The notes under the pieces: generated by a model | The model's database searches: none | What the model was told of the DNA's origin: nothing | The model's input: only the letters and a program-made list of their open reading frames with translations | NCBI RefSeq assembly: GCF_026241515.1 | Contig: NZ_JAPHPW010000002.1 | Coordinates: 291,657 to 355,656 of the forward strand | DNA length: 64,000 nucleotides | DNA from: Vibrio sp. 14G-20 | GTDB taxonomy: Bacteria; Pseudomonadota; Gammaproteobacteria; Enterobacterales; Vibrionaceae | Direction: 5' to 3' | Part shown: positions 1-7,194 of the stretch, piece after piece | Layout: every line of letters begins with the position of its first letter | How positions within the stretch are numbered: position 1 is the first letter of the stretch | Made by a program: the position numbers and the translations under genes

Positions 1-126
1 CTAGAGCTACCAGAAATGATCACACAAGAGCTGATCGAAGTTGAAGAAGCGGCTGCGCTGAAAGCCGAACAACAGATTAAGAAAAAAGAAGAGCGTCGTA
101 AACGTTACTTGAAGAACAAGCGTTAA
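1..126 (+). CDS. C-terminal end of an unidentified protein (partial)
   Basis: Frame 1 is open from the window edge to a TAA and encodes the last 41 residues of a protein. The tail is very charged: an acidic helix (ELIEVEEAAALKAEQQ) followed by a basic run (KKKEERRKRYLKNKR). Tails of this kind occur on many RNA- or ribosome-associated proteins, but nothing here identifies the family. The gene starts outside the window. Confidence 0.6.
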   Translation, partial: LELPEMITQELIEVEEAAALKAEQQIKKKEERRKRYLKNKR

Positions 127-187
127 TCGCGATTAGTTTTTATAATCTGCTTTAGTTTCTGTTTACCACTCTTACACCTGCCTCTAG

Positions 188-222
188 ATATTCACGTTCT
201 ATCGATAATAGAGCGTGAATAT
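188..222. terminator. Hairpin after the partial first gene
   Basis: A 15-bp stem (188-202 with 208-222, one G-T pair) closes a 5-nt loop. It lies 60 nt after the stop of the first gene, but no clear T run follows, so it is only a possible terminator or mRNA 3' end. Confidence 0.4.
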
Positions 223-297
223 TGCCTGCTACCGTTTGTTGATCTAGCTAACATACTGACAAATCTATAGAAACGGTCGTTTACAATCCCAAACACT

Positions 298-1434
298 GTG
301 ACATACTACGCAAATTATTGTGTATCAATCTCGGCTAATTTCTCAATGCGCTCTTATTCTGGGTTCAAGAATCAAAGATTTAAAACCTATTTCGATAATG
401 AAATTTACTTGCCGTACATAAATTTCATCTACATCCCGATCTCAATATTCTGTGCATTCATCATCACTGACTACATCCACTTTGGTAGTGAGAGCCTTAC
501 ACCTATCATTTTCCGAGTCATACTTTTTCTATTGATGATGGCTGCCGCCAGATATTGCATCACCAGCAAACCCAACGTTTTAGAACCCGTAGAAAGTACC
601 TTCCTTGTAATTAGCTCGCTTTTTTTGGTCTATGTCGGTCGACTTGCGATTGAGTTAAACAACTTCGATTACCAAGGTGGCGTCATTCTCGTCATGATCT
701 ACATTGGTACGTTTTCACGACTGTCAGCCAAATACAGTATCTCTACGCTGTCGTTTATCTTTTTGGCTTATCTCATCGGCCTTGCACCATTGCTTTATGA
801 AGCAGAGCCAAAGAATGAAATAGAAACAATTTCCGTTTATATCTCGGCTTATATCCTAATCTCGGCGGCCTGTATAAGACGTGACTTGGAAGTACACAAA
901 CGTTTCGCTCAATCCGAGCAACTGCGCAAACAAGCGATTCAGCTTCGCAAGCAATCTAATATGTTTGAGGCCCTTTCTTATCAAGACGCGCTAACGGGCT
1001 GCTACAACCGCCTTTATCTTCATCAGGTGATAGAACCGAGCATAGACCGTCAACTATCCATTACATCGATCATGATAGATATTGATCATTTCAAATCGAT
1101 CAACGACACCTACGGCCATCAAATGGGTGACATGGTGATAAAAGAACTGGCTGATGAGATTCAAAAACGACTACCTACCAGCAGTAACTGCTTTCGATAC
1201 GGCGGTGAAGAGTTTTTGGTGATGGTTCAAGGAGAAACTAAGGCTTCAATTGAATCGCTCGTTAATTCCCTTTTAGAATCCCCTGCTCGCCTTAGGTTAG
1301 ATGTAACGATTTCAATCGGTGTGAAACATGCCCCTCAAGCCCTTGGTTCTGTCGAGCAACTTATCGACGACGCCGACCAAGCACTGTACATTTCGAAGAA
1401 AGGCGGTAGAAATAAGATCACATGGTGTGATTAG
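298..1434 (+). CDS. Membrane diguanylate cyclase (GGDEF domain)
   Basis: Likely makes cyclic di-GMP from two GTP at the inner membrane. The N-terminal half (about residues 40-195) is a series of hydrophobic segments, probably five or six membrane spans, acting as the sensor. A short charged linker (about 196-225) leads to a GGDEF domain (about 226-378) with the catalytic GGEEF signature at 302-306 and the DxDxFKxxND metal/substrate motif upstream, so it looks active. The RxxD inhibitory site expected just before GGEEF is absent (PTSS at that position), suggesting no classical product inhibition. The given start is a GTG without a strong ribosome site; an ATG at 346 is an alternative. The gene stands alone and ends at a strong terminator. 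Confidence 0.88.
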   Translation: MTYYANYCVSISANFSMRSYSGFKNQRFKTYFDNEIYLPYINFIYIPISIFCAFIITDYIHFGSESLTPIIFRVILFLLMMAAARYCITSKPNVLEPVESTFLVISSLFLVYVGRLAIELNNFDYQGGVILVMIYIGTFSRLSAKYSISTLSFIFLAYLIGLAPLLYEAEPKNEIETISVYISAYILISAACIRRDLEVHKRFAQSEQLRKQAIQLRKQSNMFEALSYQDALTGCYNRLYLHQVIEPSIDRQLSITSIMIDIDHFKSINDTYGHQMGDMVIKELADEIQKRLPTSSNCFRYGGEEFLVMVQGETKASIESLVNSLLESPARLRLDVTISIGVKHAPQALGSVEQLIDDADQALYISKKGGRNKITWCD

Positions 1435-1491
1435 TCACCCAATATTTCACGCGCCTTTGCGAATCATTAAAACAACCATAAACCCAATCAA

Positions 1492-1527
1492 AAAAGCCCC
1501 GAGCTTACTTAATGCTCGGGGCTTTTG
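1492..1527. terminator. Bidirectional rho-independent terminator
   Basis: A perfect 10-bp GC-rich stem (1495-1504 with 1514-1523) is flanked by A and T runs. It can end the diguanylate cyclase transcript on the plus strand and the acetyltransferase transcript on the minus strand. Confidence 0.9.
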
Positions 1528-1604
1528 TCTTTGTTCTTCTGCTTTAAAATAGCTTCGTTAAGAATCTGCTACTCGGCAAAAAAACAGCATTCAACAAGAA
1601 TCAG

Positions 1605-2150
1605 CTAAGAATACACGACGCTTGCTGTTTTCTGTTCAAGTTCAACGGGAGAATTCCAAGAAATCACTTTCTCGTTCACTTGGCTGCCGCATGGTGCGTT
1701 CCAAACTTGCTCTAGTTCTTCTTTGCCACCAATCGCTTCATAAAAAGCAATCGCTTGGTGGTTCTCAGACATCACCTCGAGGTAAAGCCCTGAGTCCGAA
1801 TAGTATTGTTGCAACCACTTCGATAGTTCAGACAATAAACGCTTGCCTACACCTCTACCGCGATAATTATTGTCAACGTGTAACGCATCAATGAACGTGC
1901 CACGCTCAAAGTTGTGATTACCAAACGCGCAGACGAAACCAACCAGTAGACCGCCTTCTTCAAGCAATAACACATGTTGGTTGAAAGGAGGATTAATCAA
2001 ACGAGTCTGCCAAATAACAGATCTATCCTCCAAAACATCATTTTCTAAGTAATCATCAGCAAGAATGCCACGGTAATATAGCTTCCAGCTATCCGCGTGT
2101 AACTGGGCAATCCGCTCATAATCTTTATATTCAGCTACCTTAATTTCCAT
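1605..2150 (-). CDS. GNAT-family N-acetyltransferase
   Basis: A 181-residue protein covering a whole GNAT fold: the acetyl-CoA pyrophosphate-binding loop is seen as RGRGVGKRLL around residues 96-105, after a central strand pair (FIDALHVDNNY), and the last strand carries YLEVMSENHQAIAFYEAIGG, typical of the family. It should transfer an acetyl group from acetyl-CoA to an amine or protein N-terminus; the substrate cannot be told. The ATG start is preceded by AAGGG. It is monocistronic between two plus-strand genes and ends at the shared terminator. The last 15 residues or so extend beyond the usual fold. Confidence 0.85.
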   Translation of the reverse strand: MEIKVAEYKDYERIAQLHADSWKLYYRGILADDYLENDVLEDRSVIWQTRLINPPFNQHVLLLEEGGLLVGFVCAFGNHNFERGTFIDALHVDNNYRGRGVGKRLLSELSKWLQQYYSDSGLYLEVMSENHQAIAFYEAIGGKEELEQVWNAPCGSQVNEKVISWNSPVELEQKTASVVYS

Positions 2151-2254
2151 TTATTAGCCCTTAGTACTTCCATTTATGACTTGCTACTACATTTCACACT
2201 ACCTTTATACAATATTTAAGCAAAACATACTAATACACGTTTACACTTTCAATA

Positions 2255-2282
2255 TTGACTTACACGTGTACGCTGATATTCT
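2255..2282 (+). promoter_or_regulatory. Desaturase promoter with FabR/DesT-like operator
   Basis: TTGACT (2255-2260) and TATTCT (2277-2282) are spaced 16 bp apart as -35 and -10 boxes. The spacer holds the palindrome TACACGTGTA (2261-2270), continued on the right as CGCT. This matches the core and one flank of the FabR/DesT operator known from unsaturated-fatty-acid genes of gamma-proteobacteria. A repressor bound here would block RNA polymerase directly. Assignment to FabR is inference. Confidence 0.6.
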
Positions 2283-2316
2283 AGCGCACAGATGTAAGCC
2301 CAATGGAAATTTGCTA

Positions 2317-3459
2317 ATGAATAGTGCCGACAAACCATCAACAAAAAAGCCGCCATTAATCTGGCTCAATATTTTTGTTTTTTCTTCTAGTATGCTGCTT
2401 GCTGTTGTTGCGGCTCCCGTTTATGGCTACTTTTTTGGCTATGGTATGGAGCACTGGATATGGCTAGCGATCTGTTTTACTTTTTGTAACCTGTCTATCA
2501 CGACAGGCTATCACCGCTTATGGTCTCATAAAGCGTTTGAAGCGCATTTAAGCCTAAGATTCCTGTTTGCTTTGGGCGGTGCATTTGCCCTCCAGAACAG
2601 CGCGCTACACTGGTCTTCTGACCACCGTGTGCACCACAAGCATGTCGATAACAACGACAAAGACCCATACTCAGCCAAACGTGGCTTCTGGTACTCGCAC
2701 ATTGGCTGGATGGTCCGTAATTACAACACAGCAATGTATACGGACTACGAGAATTGCCGCGATCTGAAGAAAGACAAGATTGTGATGTGGCAGCACAAGC
2801 ACTACGTTTTGTTGGCATTACTGATGAACTTCGGTGTTCCTATCGCTTTAGGTGTGATTTACGGTGATGTACTAGGTATGTTGTTAATCGTAGGTGCGGT
2901 TCGTTTGGTCCTTAACCACCACACAACATTCTTCATTAATTCTCTTGCTCACATCTGGGGTAGCCAACCTTTTACTGACAAAAACACAGCGCGTGATAAC
3001 GGTGTGCTAGCAGTACTCACTTTCGGCGAAGGCTACCACAACTTCCACCACATCTTTGAGAACGACTACCGTAATGGCATTTACTGGTGGCAATACGATC
3101 CAACGAAATGGTTGATTAAGAGTGCTTCATTGATGGGCTTAGCAAGCAAACTAAAGAAAACGCCTCAAGCCCGCATTGAAAAGGCCGAAGCGACCATGCT
3201 ACTTAAGCGCACACAGCAAAAAATCATGCACCGTGCCGACAAGCAACAAATCGCAGACAAGCTTCAGCAAGAGTTCGATGCACTCGTGTCAAATATGAAC
3301 GAATATTACGAAGTTAAAAAGCAACTACTTGAAAGCAAGCGCGAAAACGTTGTGAAAAAATACGAACACTCTGTACTTAAAGTTCGTTACCAACAAATCA
3401 AAATGAACTTCGAACAACAGAAGAAAAATTGGGCAATGACGGTGGAACAGTACGCTTAA
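2317..3459 (+). CDS. Acyl-CoA/acyl-lipid delta-9 fatty acid desaturase
   Basis: Membrane di-iron desaturase introducing a double bond into saturated acyl chains, so adjusting membrane fluidity. All three histidine boxes are visible: HRLWSH (about residue 66), HRVHH (about 103) and HNFHH (about 241), set between pairs of hydrophobic segments. After about residue 275 a charged, probably coiled-coil tail of some 100 residues follows, longer than in the minimal family. The frame is open upstream to 2176, but the ATG at 2317 is chosen: it has GGAA about 8 nt before it and lies downstream of a convincing promoter at 2255-2282, so the longer N-terminus would not be transcribed from that promoter. 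The product has 380 residues. Regulation by a FabR/DesT-type repressor is likely from the operator in the promoter. Confidence 0.9.
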   Translation: MNSADKPSTKKPPLIWLNIFVFSSSMLLAVVAAPVYGYFFGYGMEHWIWLAICFTFCNLSITTGYHRLWSHKAFEAHLSLRFLFALGGAFALQNSALHWSSDHRVHHKHVDNNDKDPYSAKRGFWYSHIGWMVRNYNTAMYTDYENCRDLKKDKIVMWQHKHYVLLALLMNFGVPIALGVIYGDVLGMLLIVGAVRLVLNHHTTFFINSLAHIWGSQPFTDKNTARDNGVLAVLTFGEGYHNFHHIFENDYRNGIYWWQYDPTKWLIKSASLMGLASKLKKTPQARIEKAEATMLLKRTQQKIMHRADKQQIADKLQQEFDALVSNMNEYYEVKKQLLESKRENVVKKYEHSVLKVRYQQIKMNFEQQKKNWAMTVEQYA

Positions 3460-3484
3460 CCTTTTAATAACATATTCTTTTTTA

Positions 3485-3525
3485 TCAAGCGCCTAGGCTA
3501 AAACTGTCTCGGCGCTTTCTTGTTT
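3485..3525 (+). terminator. Rho-independent terminator after the desaturase gene
   Basis: AAGCGCC (3487-3493) pairs with GGCGCTT (3511-3517), followed by a T-rich stretch. Confidence 0.7.
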
Positions 3526-3602
3526 TTATGACCCTATTTGCGATTTGGGTTGAATAAAAACTCTAATCAAAAATGGACCAATGTCAAATATCACACATAC
3601 AG

Positions 3603-3624
3603 TGTAATAAAACGTTTTATTACA
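3603..3624. promoter_or_regulatory. Perfect 22-bp palindrome, probable operator
   Basis: A perfect 22-bp inverted repeat with no spacer, half-site TGTAATAAAAC, lies about 95 bp upstream of the next start codon and just upstream of a CRP-like site. The symmetry suggests a dimeric regulator. I do not recognise it as a known consensus: the spacing is wrong for TyrR and the sequence is wrong for LuxR/HapR. Confidence 0.55.
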
Positions 3625-3632
3625 TTACCAAC

Positions 3633-3676
3633 TGTGACAAGAGTCACTTACGGAATTTCATTTTGTAACATAAAAT
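3633..3676 (+). promoter_or_regulatory. CRP-like site and -10 box (class II arrangement)
   Basis: TGTGA-N6-TCACT (3633-3648) matches nine of ten positions of the CRP consensus. A -10 hexamer TAAAAT at 3671-3676 predicts a start near 3682, which centres the CRP site near -41.5. That is the textbook class II position, replacing a -35 box. Confidence 0.55.
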
Positions 3677-3718
3677 GCGCGCCCTCCTATTCCACGGACT
3701 ACAAAAGCGAATCATTTT

Positions 3719-5140
3719 ATGAAAATGTTAAAAACATCACTAGCGCTAGCAATCTCTACTACCCTTTTATTCGGCTGCGGTGACGAAACAACTAATAACT
3801 ACTACCCTCAAGAACCAACCGTACCATCTTCTACAGAAGCTAAAATCGCCGTATTCAACCTGTCTTTTGACCGTTATACCTACGAAGATCTTGTAGCTGA
3901 AATGAAACTGACTAAGCCAGAGCAAGACGCATTGGTTGAAGGCTGGGAAAATGATACTTTGTCTGAAGAAGCCAAAGCCACCGCTCTTAAAGTAATCCAG
4001 ATTCGTAACGTAGCTGCAATCATCCAGACTGAACGCCCAGAAGTAATCATGATGGCGGAGTTTAACAACGATGGTACCGCTGAAAATAACGATGCTCTTA
4101 TCGGTTTCCGCTTGAACTACCTATCTGTATCTCAAAATTCAAATAGCTTTGATCAAGACGGCACTCAGTTAGATCCAATCGTATTCCAGTACTTTGCCAA
4201 CTTCGCGACCAACACTGGCCTTTTAAACGAATTTGGTTTTGACCTAGATAATGACGGTAATCCGGGGCAACTACCAGGCGATGCATGGGGCTTTGGTACC
4301 TACCACGGACAATATGCGTTCGCTCTAATGTCTATGTATGAAATTGATCACGACAACATTCGTACTTTCCAAAAGTTCAAATGGAGCGATATGCCTTCGG
4401 CTACCATGCCAACTATCACCAACTGTAACGATTCTTGGAACCCTATGCCAGATGGCATGGAGTGTGGTGACGACTGGTATACTGCTGAAGAGTGGGCAGA
4501 AGTTCGCCTTTCTTCTAAAAACCACGTTGACGCACCGATCCTAATCCCTCAAGAAGACGGTACCTCAGAGACGATTCACCTACTTATGTCTCACCCAACG
4601 CCACCTATTTTCGACACGGGTAAGAACAAGGTTCAAAATGCAGATGAAGTTAATTTCTGGGTCGATTACATCGAAGGTCAAAGCTACATGTACGACGATA
4701 AAGGCGTGACTGGCGGATTAAGTACAGACGCTAAATTCGTTGTTATGGGCGACCTTAACGCTGACCCTCTTAAAGGTGATGGTGATTTGACAGCAATCAA
4801 TGCACTGATGGACCACGACAAAGTTAACCGGTTAGCGACGTTCGGTCCATTAGCACCTGCCAGCCTTGGTGGCCCAGAATGTCTAGCTCTTGGCGAATGT
4901 AAAGAAGCAAACTGGGATACTCCATACCCTGGTCAAGTGACCAGCACGAGCGGACTACGCCTTGATCATGTTGTACCATCAGAAAACCTAACGATTTCAG
5001 ACTCTGGTATTTACTGGCCAGCAACGTTCGAAGACGGCCGTCTATTAATGAATGACGAGCGTGTAGGTAATTACGGAAACGGTAAGGACATATCTTCTGA
5101 CCACCGTATGGTTTGGATTAAAGCAGAAATCAACAACTAA
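3719..5140 (+). CDS. Lipoprotein of the endonuclease/exonuclease/phosphatase superfamily
   Basis: A 473-residue secreted lipoprotein: a signal peptide ends in the lipobox LLFGC (Cys at about residue 20). The mature part carries EEP-fold landmarks in order: strand AKIAVFNLSFDR near the N-terminus, EVIMMAEFNNDG with the metal-binding Glu, VVMGDLNADP with the Asp/Asn pair, and SSDHRMVWIK with the catalytic His near the C-terminus. The family cleaves phosphodiester or phosphomonoester bonds in nucleic acids, lipids or sugars, and the substrate here is unknown. Cell-surface placement suggests nutrient scavenging. It is monocistronic, with a CRP-like site and a long palindrome upstream and a terminator downstream. 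The start has no strong Shine-Dalgarno; Met-3 is a possible alternative. Confidence 0.8.
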   Translation: MKMLKTSLALAISTTLLFGCGDETTNNYYPQEPTVPSSTEAKIAVFNLSFDRYTYEDLVAEMKLTKPEQDALVEGWENDTLSEEAKATALKVIQIRNVAAIIQTERPEVIMMAEFNNDGTAENNDALIGFRLNYLSVSQNSNSFDQDGTQLDPIVFQYFANFATNTGLLNEFGFDLDNDGNPGQLPGDAWGFGTYHGQYAFALMSMYEIDHDNIRTFQKFKWSDMPSATMPTITNCNDSWNPMPDGMECGDDWYTAEEWAEVRLSSKNHVDAPILIPQEDGTSETIHLLMSHPTPPIFDTGKNKVQNADEVNFWVDYIEGQSYMYDDKGVTGGLSTDAKFVVMGDLNADPLKGDGDLTAINALMDHDKVNRLATFGPLAPASLGGPECLALGECKEANWDTPYPGQVTSTSGLRLDHVVPSENLTISDSGIYWPATFEDGRLLMNDERVGNYGNGKDISSDHRMVWIKAEINN

Positions 5141-5166
5141 TACTTTCGAATAAACTCTATCATCCA

Positions 5167-5197
5167 TGTCCGACTATTATAGTCGGGCATTTTTTAT
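5167..5197 (+). terminator. Rho-independent terminator after the EEP lipoprotein gene
   Basis: A 10-bp stem (5167-5176 with 5180-5189, one G-T pair), a 3-nt loop and a following run of six T residues. Confidence 0.85.
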
Positions 5198-5322
5198 TAA
5201 AGAGACTGGCTTTAATTATGGACTAAAATATCCATAGTAATTGGATCTAGCCAATCTTTAACCCTCTCATTCAACTGCTTATATTAATTACACTTACCGA
5301 GTGGAACGCTGAGGAATAAAGA

Positions 5323-5613
5323 ATGAGCAAACTGACCATTATTGCAACGATCGTCACTAAAGAAGACAAAATTGAGCTTGTAAAAGCTGAGATGATTAAA
5401 TTGATCGATAAAACCCGTGTCGAATATGGCTGTATTAACTACGATCTGCACCAAGATAACAGTAACCCTACGCACTTCGTTTTTCATGAAAACTGGGAGT
5501 CTGAAGCTCATCTAGAGAAACACTTAGCTAGCCAACACATCGCCGAGTACATGGCTGCGACCGAAGATTGTATTGAAACCTTCGTGCTTAATAAAATGAC
5601 ACACATTGCCTAA
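5323..5613 (+). CDS. Antibiotic-biosynthesis-monooxygenase-fold protein (YgiN-like)
   Basis: A 96-residue single-domain protein of the ABM dimeric alpha/beta-barrel fold. The pattern seen is typical: strand LTIIATIVTK, helix VKAEMIKLIDKTRVEYGCINYDLHQD, strand THFVFHENWESEAHLEKHL, then HIAEYM. Relatives include the quinol monooxygenase YgiN and autoinducer-degrading LsrG, so oxidation of a small aromatic or quinol is plausible but not provable. GAGGAATAAAG precedes the ATG at good spacing. It is a single-gene unit with a terminator at 5641-5665. Confidence 0.82.
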   Translation: MSKLTIIATIVTKEDKIELVKAEMIKLIDKTRVEYGCINYDLHQDNSNPTHFVFHENWESEAHLEKHLASQHIAEYMAATEDCIETFVLNKMTHIA

Positions 5614-5638
5614 CCAATCATTTAGTACTGATTCAATA

Positions 5639-5668
5639 AAAAACCCTGCTCTTATCGCAGGGTTTGTC
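5639..5668 (+). terminator. Rho-independent terminator after the monooxygenase gene
   Basis: AAACCCTGC (5641-5649) pairs with GCAGGGTTT (5657-5665), followed by a short T-rich tract. Confidence 0.85.
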
Positions 5669-5703
5669 TTTTCTAAAGGCTTGTATCTGCTTATTCTAAC
5701 AAT

Positions 5704-5730
5704 GAAAAAACCCGCCAGAGTAGCGGGTAT
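5704..5730 (-). terminator. Rho-independent terminator for the minus-strand mannosylglycerate operon
   Basis: ACCCGC (5710-5715) pairs with GCGGGT (5723-5728). On the minus strand a run of six T residues follows. It is the first terminator met after the manA stop. Confidence 0.7.
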
Positions 5731-5765
5731 GGTCAATAATCATGACTGTCAAAGACAGATAGATA

Positions 5766-5926
5766 ATACCAATCGTAGTAAATAACTGTCAGCCTAGCTG
5801 GTTCAAAAACTCGATAACTGCGTTAGAATTTTTGATTGTAGAATAACTACTTATCGAAAAATTCTGCCTTGTTCTCAAGTCTTTTTCCTGCGCTATTTCT
5901 ATTCACTTACTTACTGTGATTGGTAT
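5766..5926. repeat. MITE-like Vibrio repeat with terminal inverted repeats
   Basis: A 161-bp element starts ATACCAATCGTAGTAAATAA and ends with the imperfect inverse of that sequence (23 bp compared, about four mismatches). The interior also folds: AGAATTTTT near 5825 and AAAAATTCT near 5860 are complementary. There is no coding capacity. From memory, elements beginning ATACCAATC occur repeatedly in Vibrio intergenic regions; copy number in this genome cannot be seen here. Confidence 0.65.
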
Positions 5927-6004
5927 AACAACCATCAATCTAATATTGAGTACCACTACAATGGCACTCTGACATTTCTTTTACTGATCGCTAGCACGGG
6001 GGCA

Positions 6005-7192
6005 CTAGTTAAAAGCACGAGCCAAAATGCCATTCCCTTGATATTGGTAAACACTTGAATTACTACTTACAAAGACCGACTCTCCAGGCTTAAGAGAAAC
6101 TGTACGTCCTTCTGAAGTCACGGCTGCCTCTCCTTCTACACAGAACAAGATCTCTGCGCTACGTAAATACTGTGACTTACTCTCATCGGTCGCAGACAAG
6201 ATATCAAAGCCAAAGTCATCCACTGGAATCGGATAGCTCATCTTGCCCTCTTTTAATACAGGCTTAAGGCGAATATCTTCTGGCTTAATCGGTTCAAAGA
6301 TCGTGTTATCGATAAGCTCAGGAACATCTATGTACTTTGGTGTGAGGCCAGCACGCAACACGTTGTCTGAATTTGCCATGATCTCCAAGCCTGTACCTTG
6401 GACATAAGCGTGTGGGGTTTCTGCGAATAGGAACATCGCTTCACCAGGTGCCAGTTCAACCGTGTTAAGCATCAATGGTGCAAACAAACCAATATCACCC
6501 GGATAATGTTGTTTGAACTCTTTGCTGTATTGCAGAGCTTCACGCCCCATGACCGTTTTAGCTGGTCGCGCATGCGCAGCATAAAGCTCGTTAAGTGCAG
6601 CATCTTTACGCTTACCTTCAAGCGACATAATTGCGCTAAAGAAAGACTTCAGAGAATCACTGTCGGTATTGGCTTTAAGTACATTAAGCTCAATCGCTAA
6701 CGAAGGAATCTCCGCTTCTTCGAACAACGTAATAATATCGTCGATTGGACGAAAGCCATTCATCGCTTTGTAGAACGTCAACGCATAAACAAGTTCAGGT
6801 TTGTGGTTTGGATCTTTGTAATTACGATTAGACGCATTCAAAGGGATACCAAGTGCATTCTCTCGCTCAAAACCTAACTCAGATTTACGCTTATTTGGGT
6901 GAACCTGAATCGACAACGGTGTTTCTGCTGCCAACACCTTAAATAAAAAAGGTAGTTCACCGAAACGGGCCGCCGTGTACCCGCCTAAAACATCGATTCT
7001 ATTTTCATCAATCATGTGAGAAAGCGGCTCACCGGTATCGCCTACTTTTGAACAACCATTAGGATGAGCACCCATCCAAATTTCAGCTTGAGGCTCTTGT
7101 TTTGGGTTAACAATACCAAACAATTGGTTTATGGAGTCTTTGCTGCCCCATGCGTAGTTTTGGATAACGTTGTCGAGTTTGAATAGAGACAT
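6005..7192 (-). CDS. manA: Mannose-6-phosphate isomerase, class I
   Basis: Interconverts mannose-6-phosphate and fructose-6-phosphate in the cytoplasm. The 395-residue length fits the class I enzymes. Zinc ligands are recognisable: Gln-96 and His-98 in SIQVHPNK, Glu-133 in HKPELVYAL, and the His in AETPHAYVQG; the active-site Arg lies in NVLRAGLTPK. The C-terminal part has the usual cupin-like half with LKPGESVFV. It is the last gene of the minus-strand mngA-mngB-glycerate kinase-manA run, with 2 nt between it and the glycerate kinase gene. Here it most likely handles the mannose-6-phosphate released by MngB, so it may be a pathway-dedicated copy rather than the only ManA of the cell. Confidence 0.95.
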   Translation of the reverse strand: MSLFKLDNVIQNYAWGSKDSINQLFGIVNPKQEPQAEIWMGAHPNGCSKVGDTGEPLSHMIDENRIDVLGGYTAARFGELPFLFKVLAAETPLSIQVHPNKRKSELGFERENALGIPLNASNRNYKDPNHKPELVYALTFYKAMNGFRPIDDIITLFEEAEIPSLAIELNVLKANTDSDSLKSFFSAIMSLEGKRKDAALNELYAAHARPAKTVMGREALQYSKEFKQHYPGDIGLFAPLMLNTVELAPGEAMFLFAETPHAYVQGTGLEIMANSDNVLRAGLTPKYIDVPELIDNTIFEPIKPEDIRLKPVLKEGKMSYPIPVDDFGFDILSATDESKSQYLRSAEILFCVEGEAAVTSEGRTVSLKPGESVFVSSNSSVYQYQGNGILARAFN

Positions 7193-7194
7193 AA

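Noticed and set aside
2176..2316. Longer N-terminus of the desaturase
   Set aside because: A convincing promoter with an operator lies inside it (2255-2282), the added residues are not desaturase-like, and the ATG at 2317 has a ribosome site.
3538..3783. 81-codon plus-strand ORF ahead of the EEP lipoprotein
   Set aside because: It covers the palindrome, CRP-like site and -10 box and runs into the real gene in another frame.
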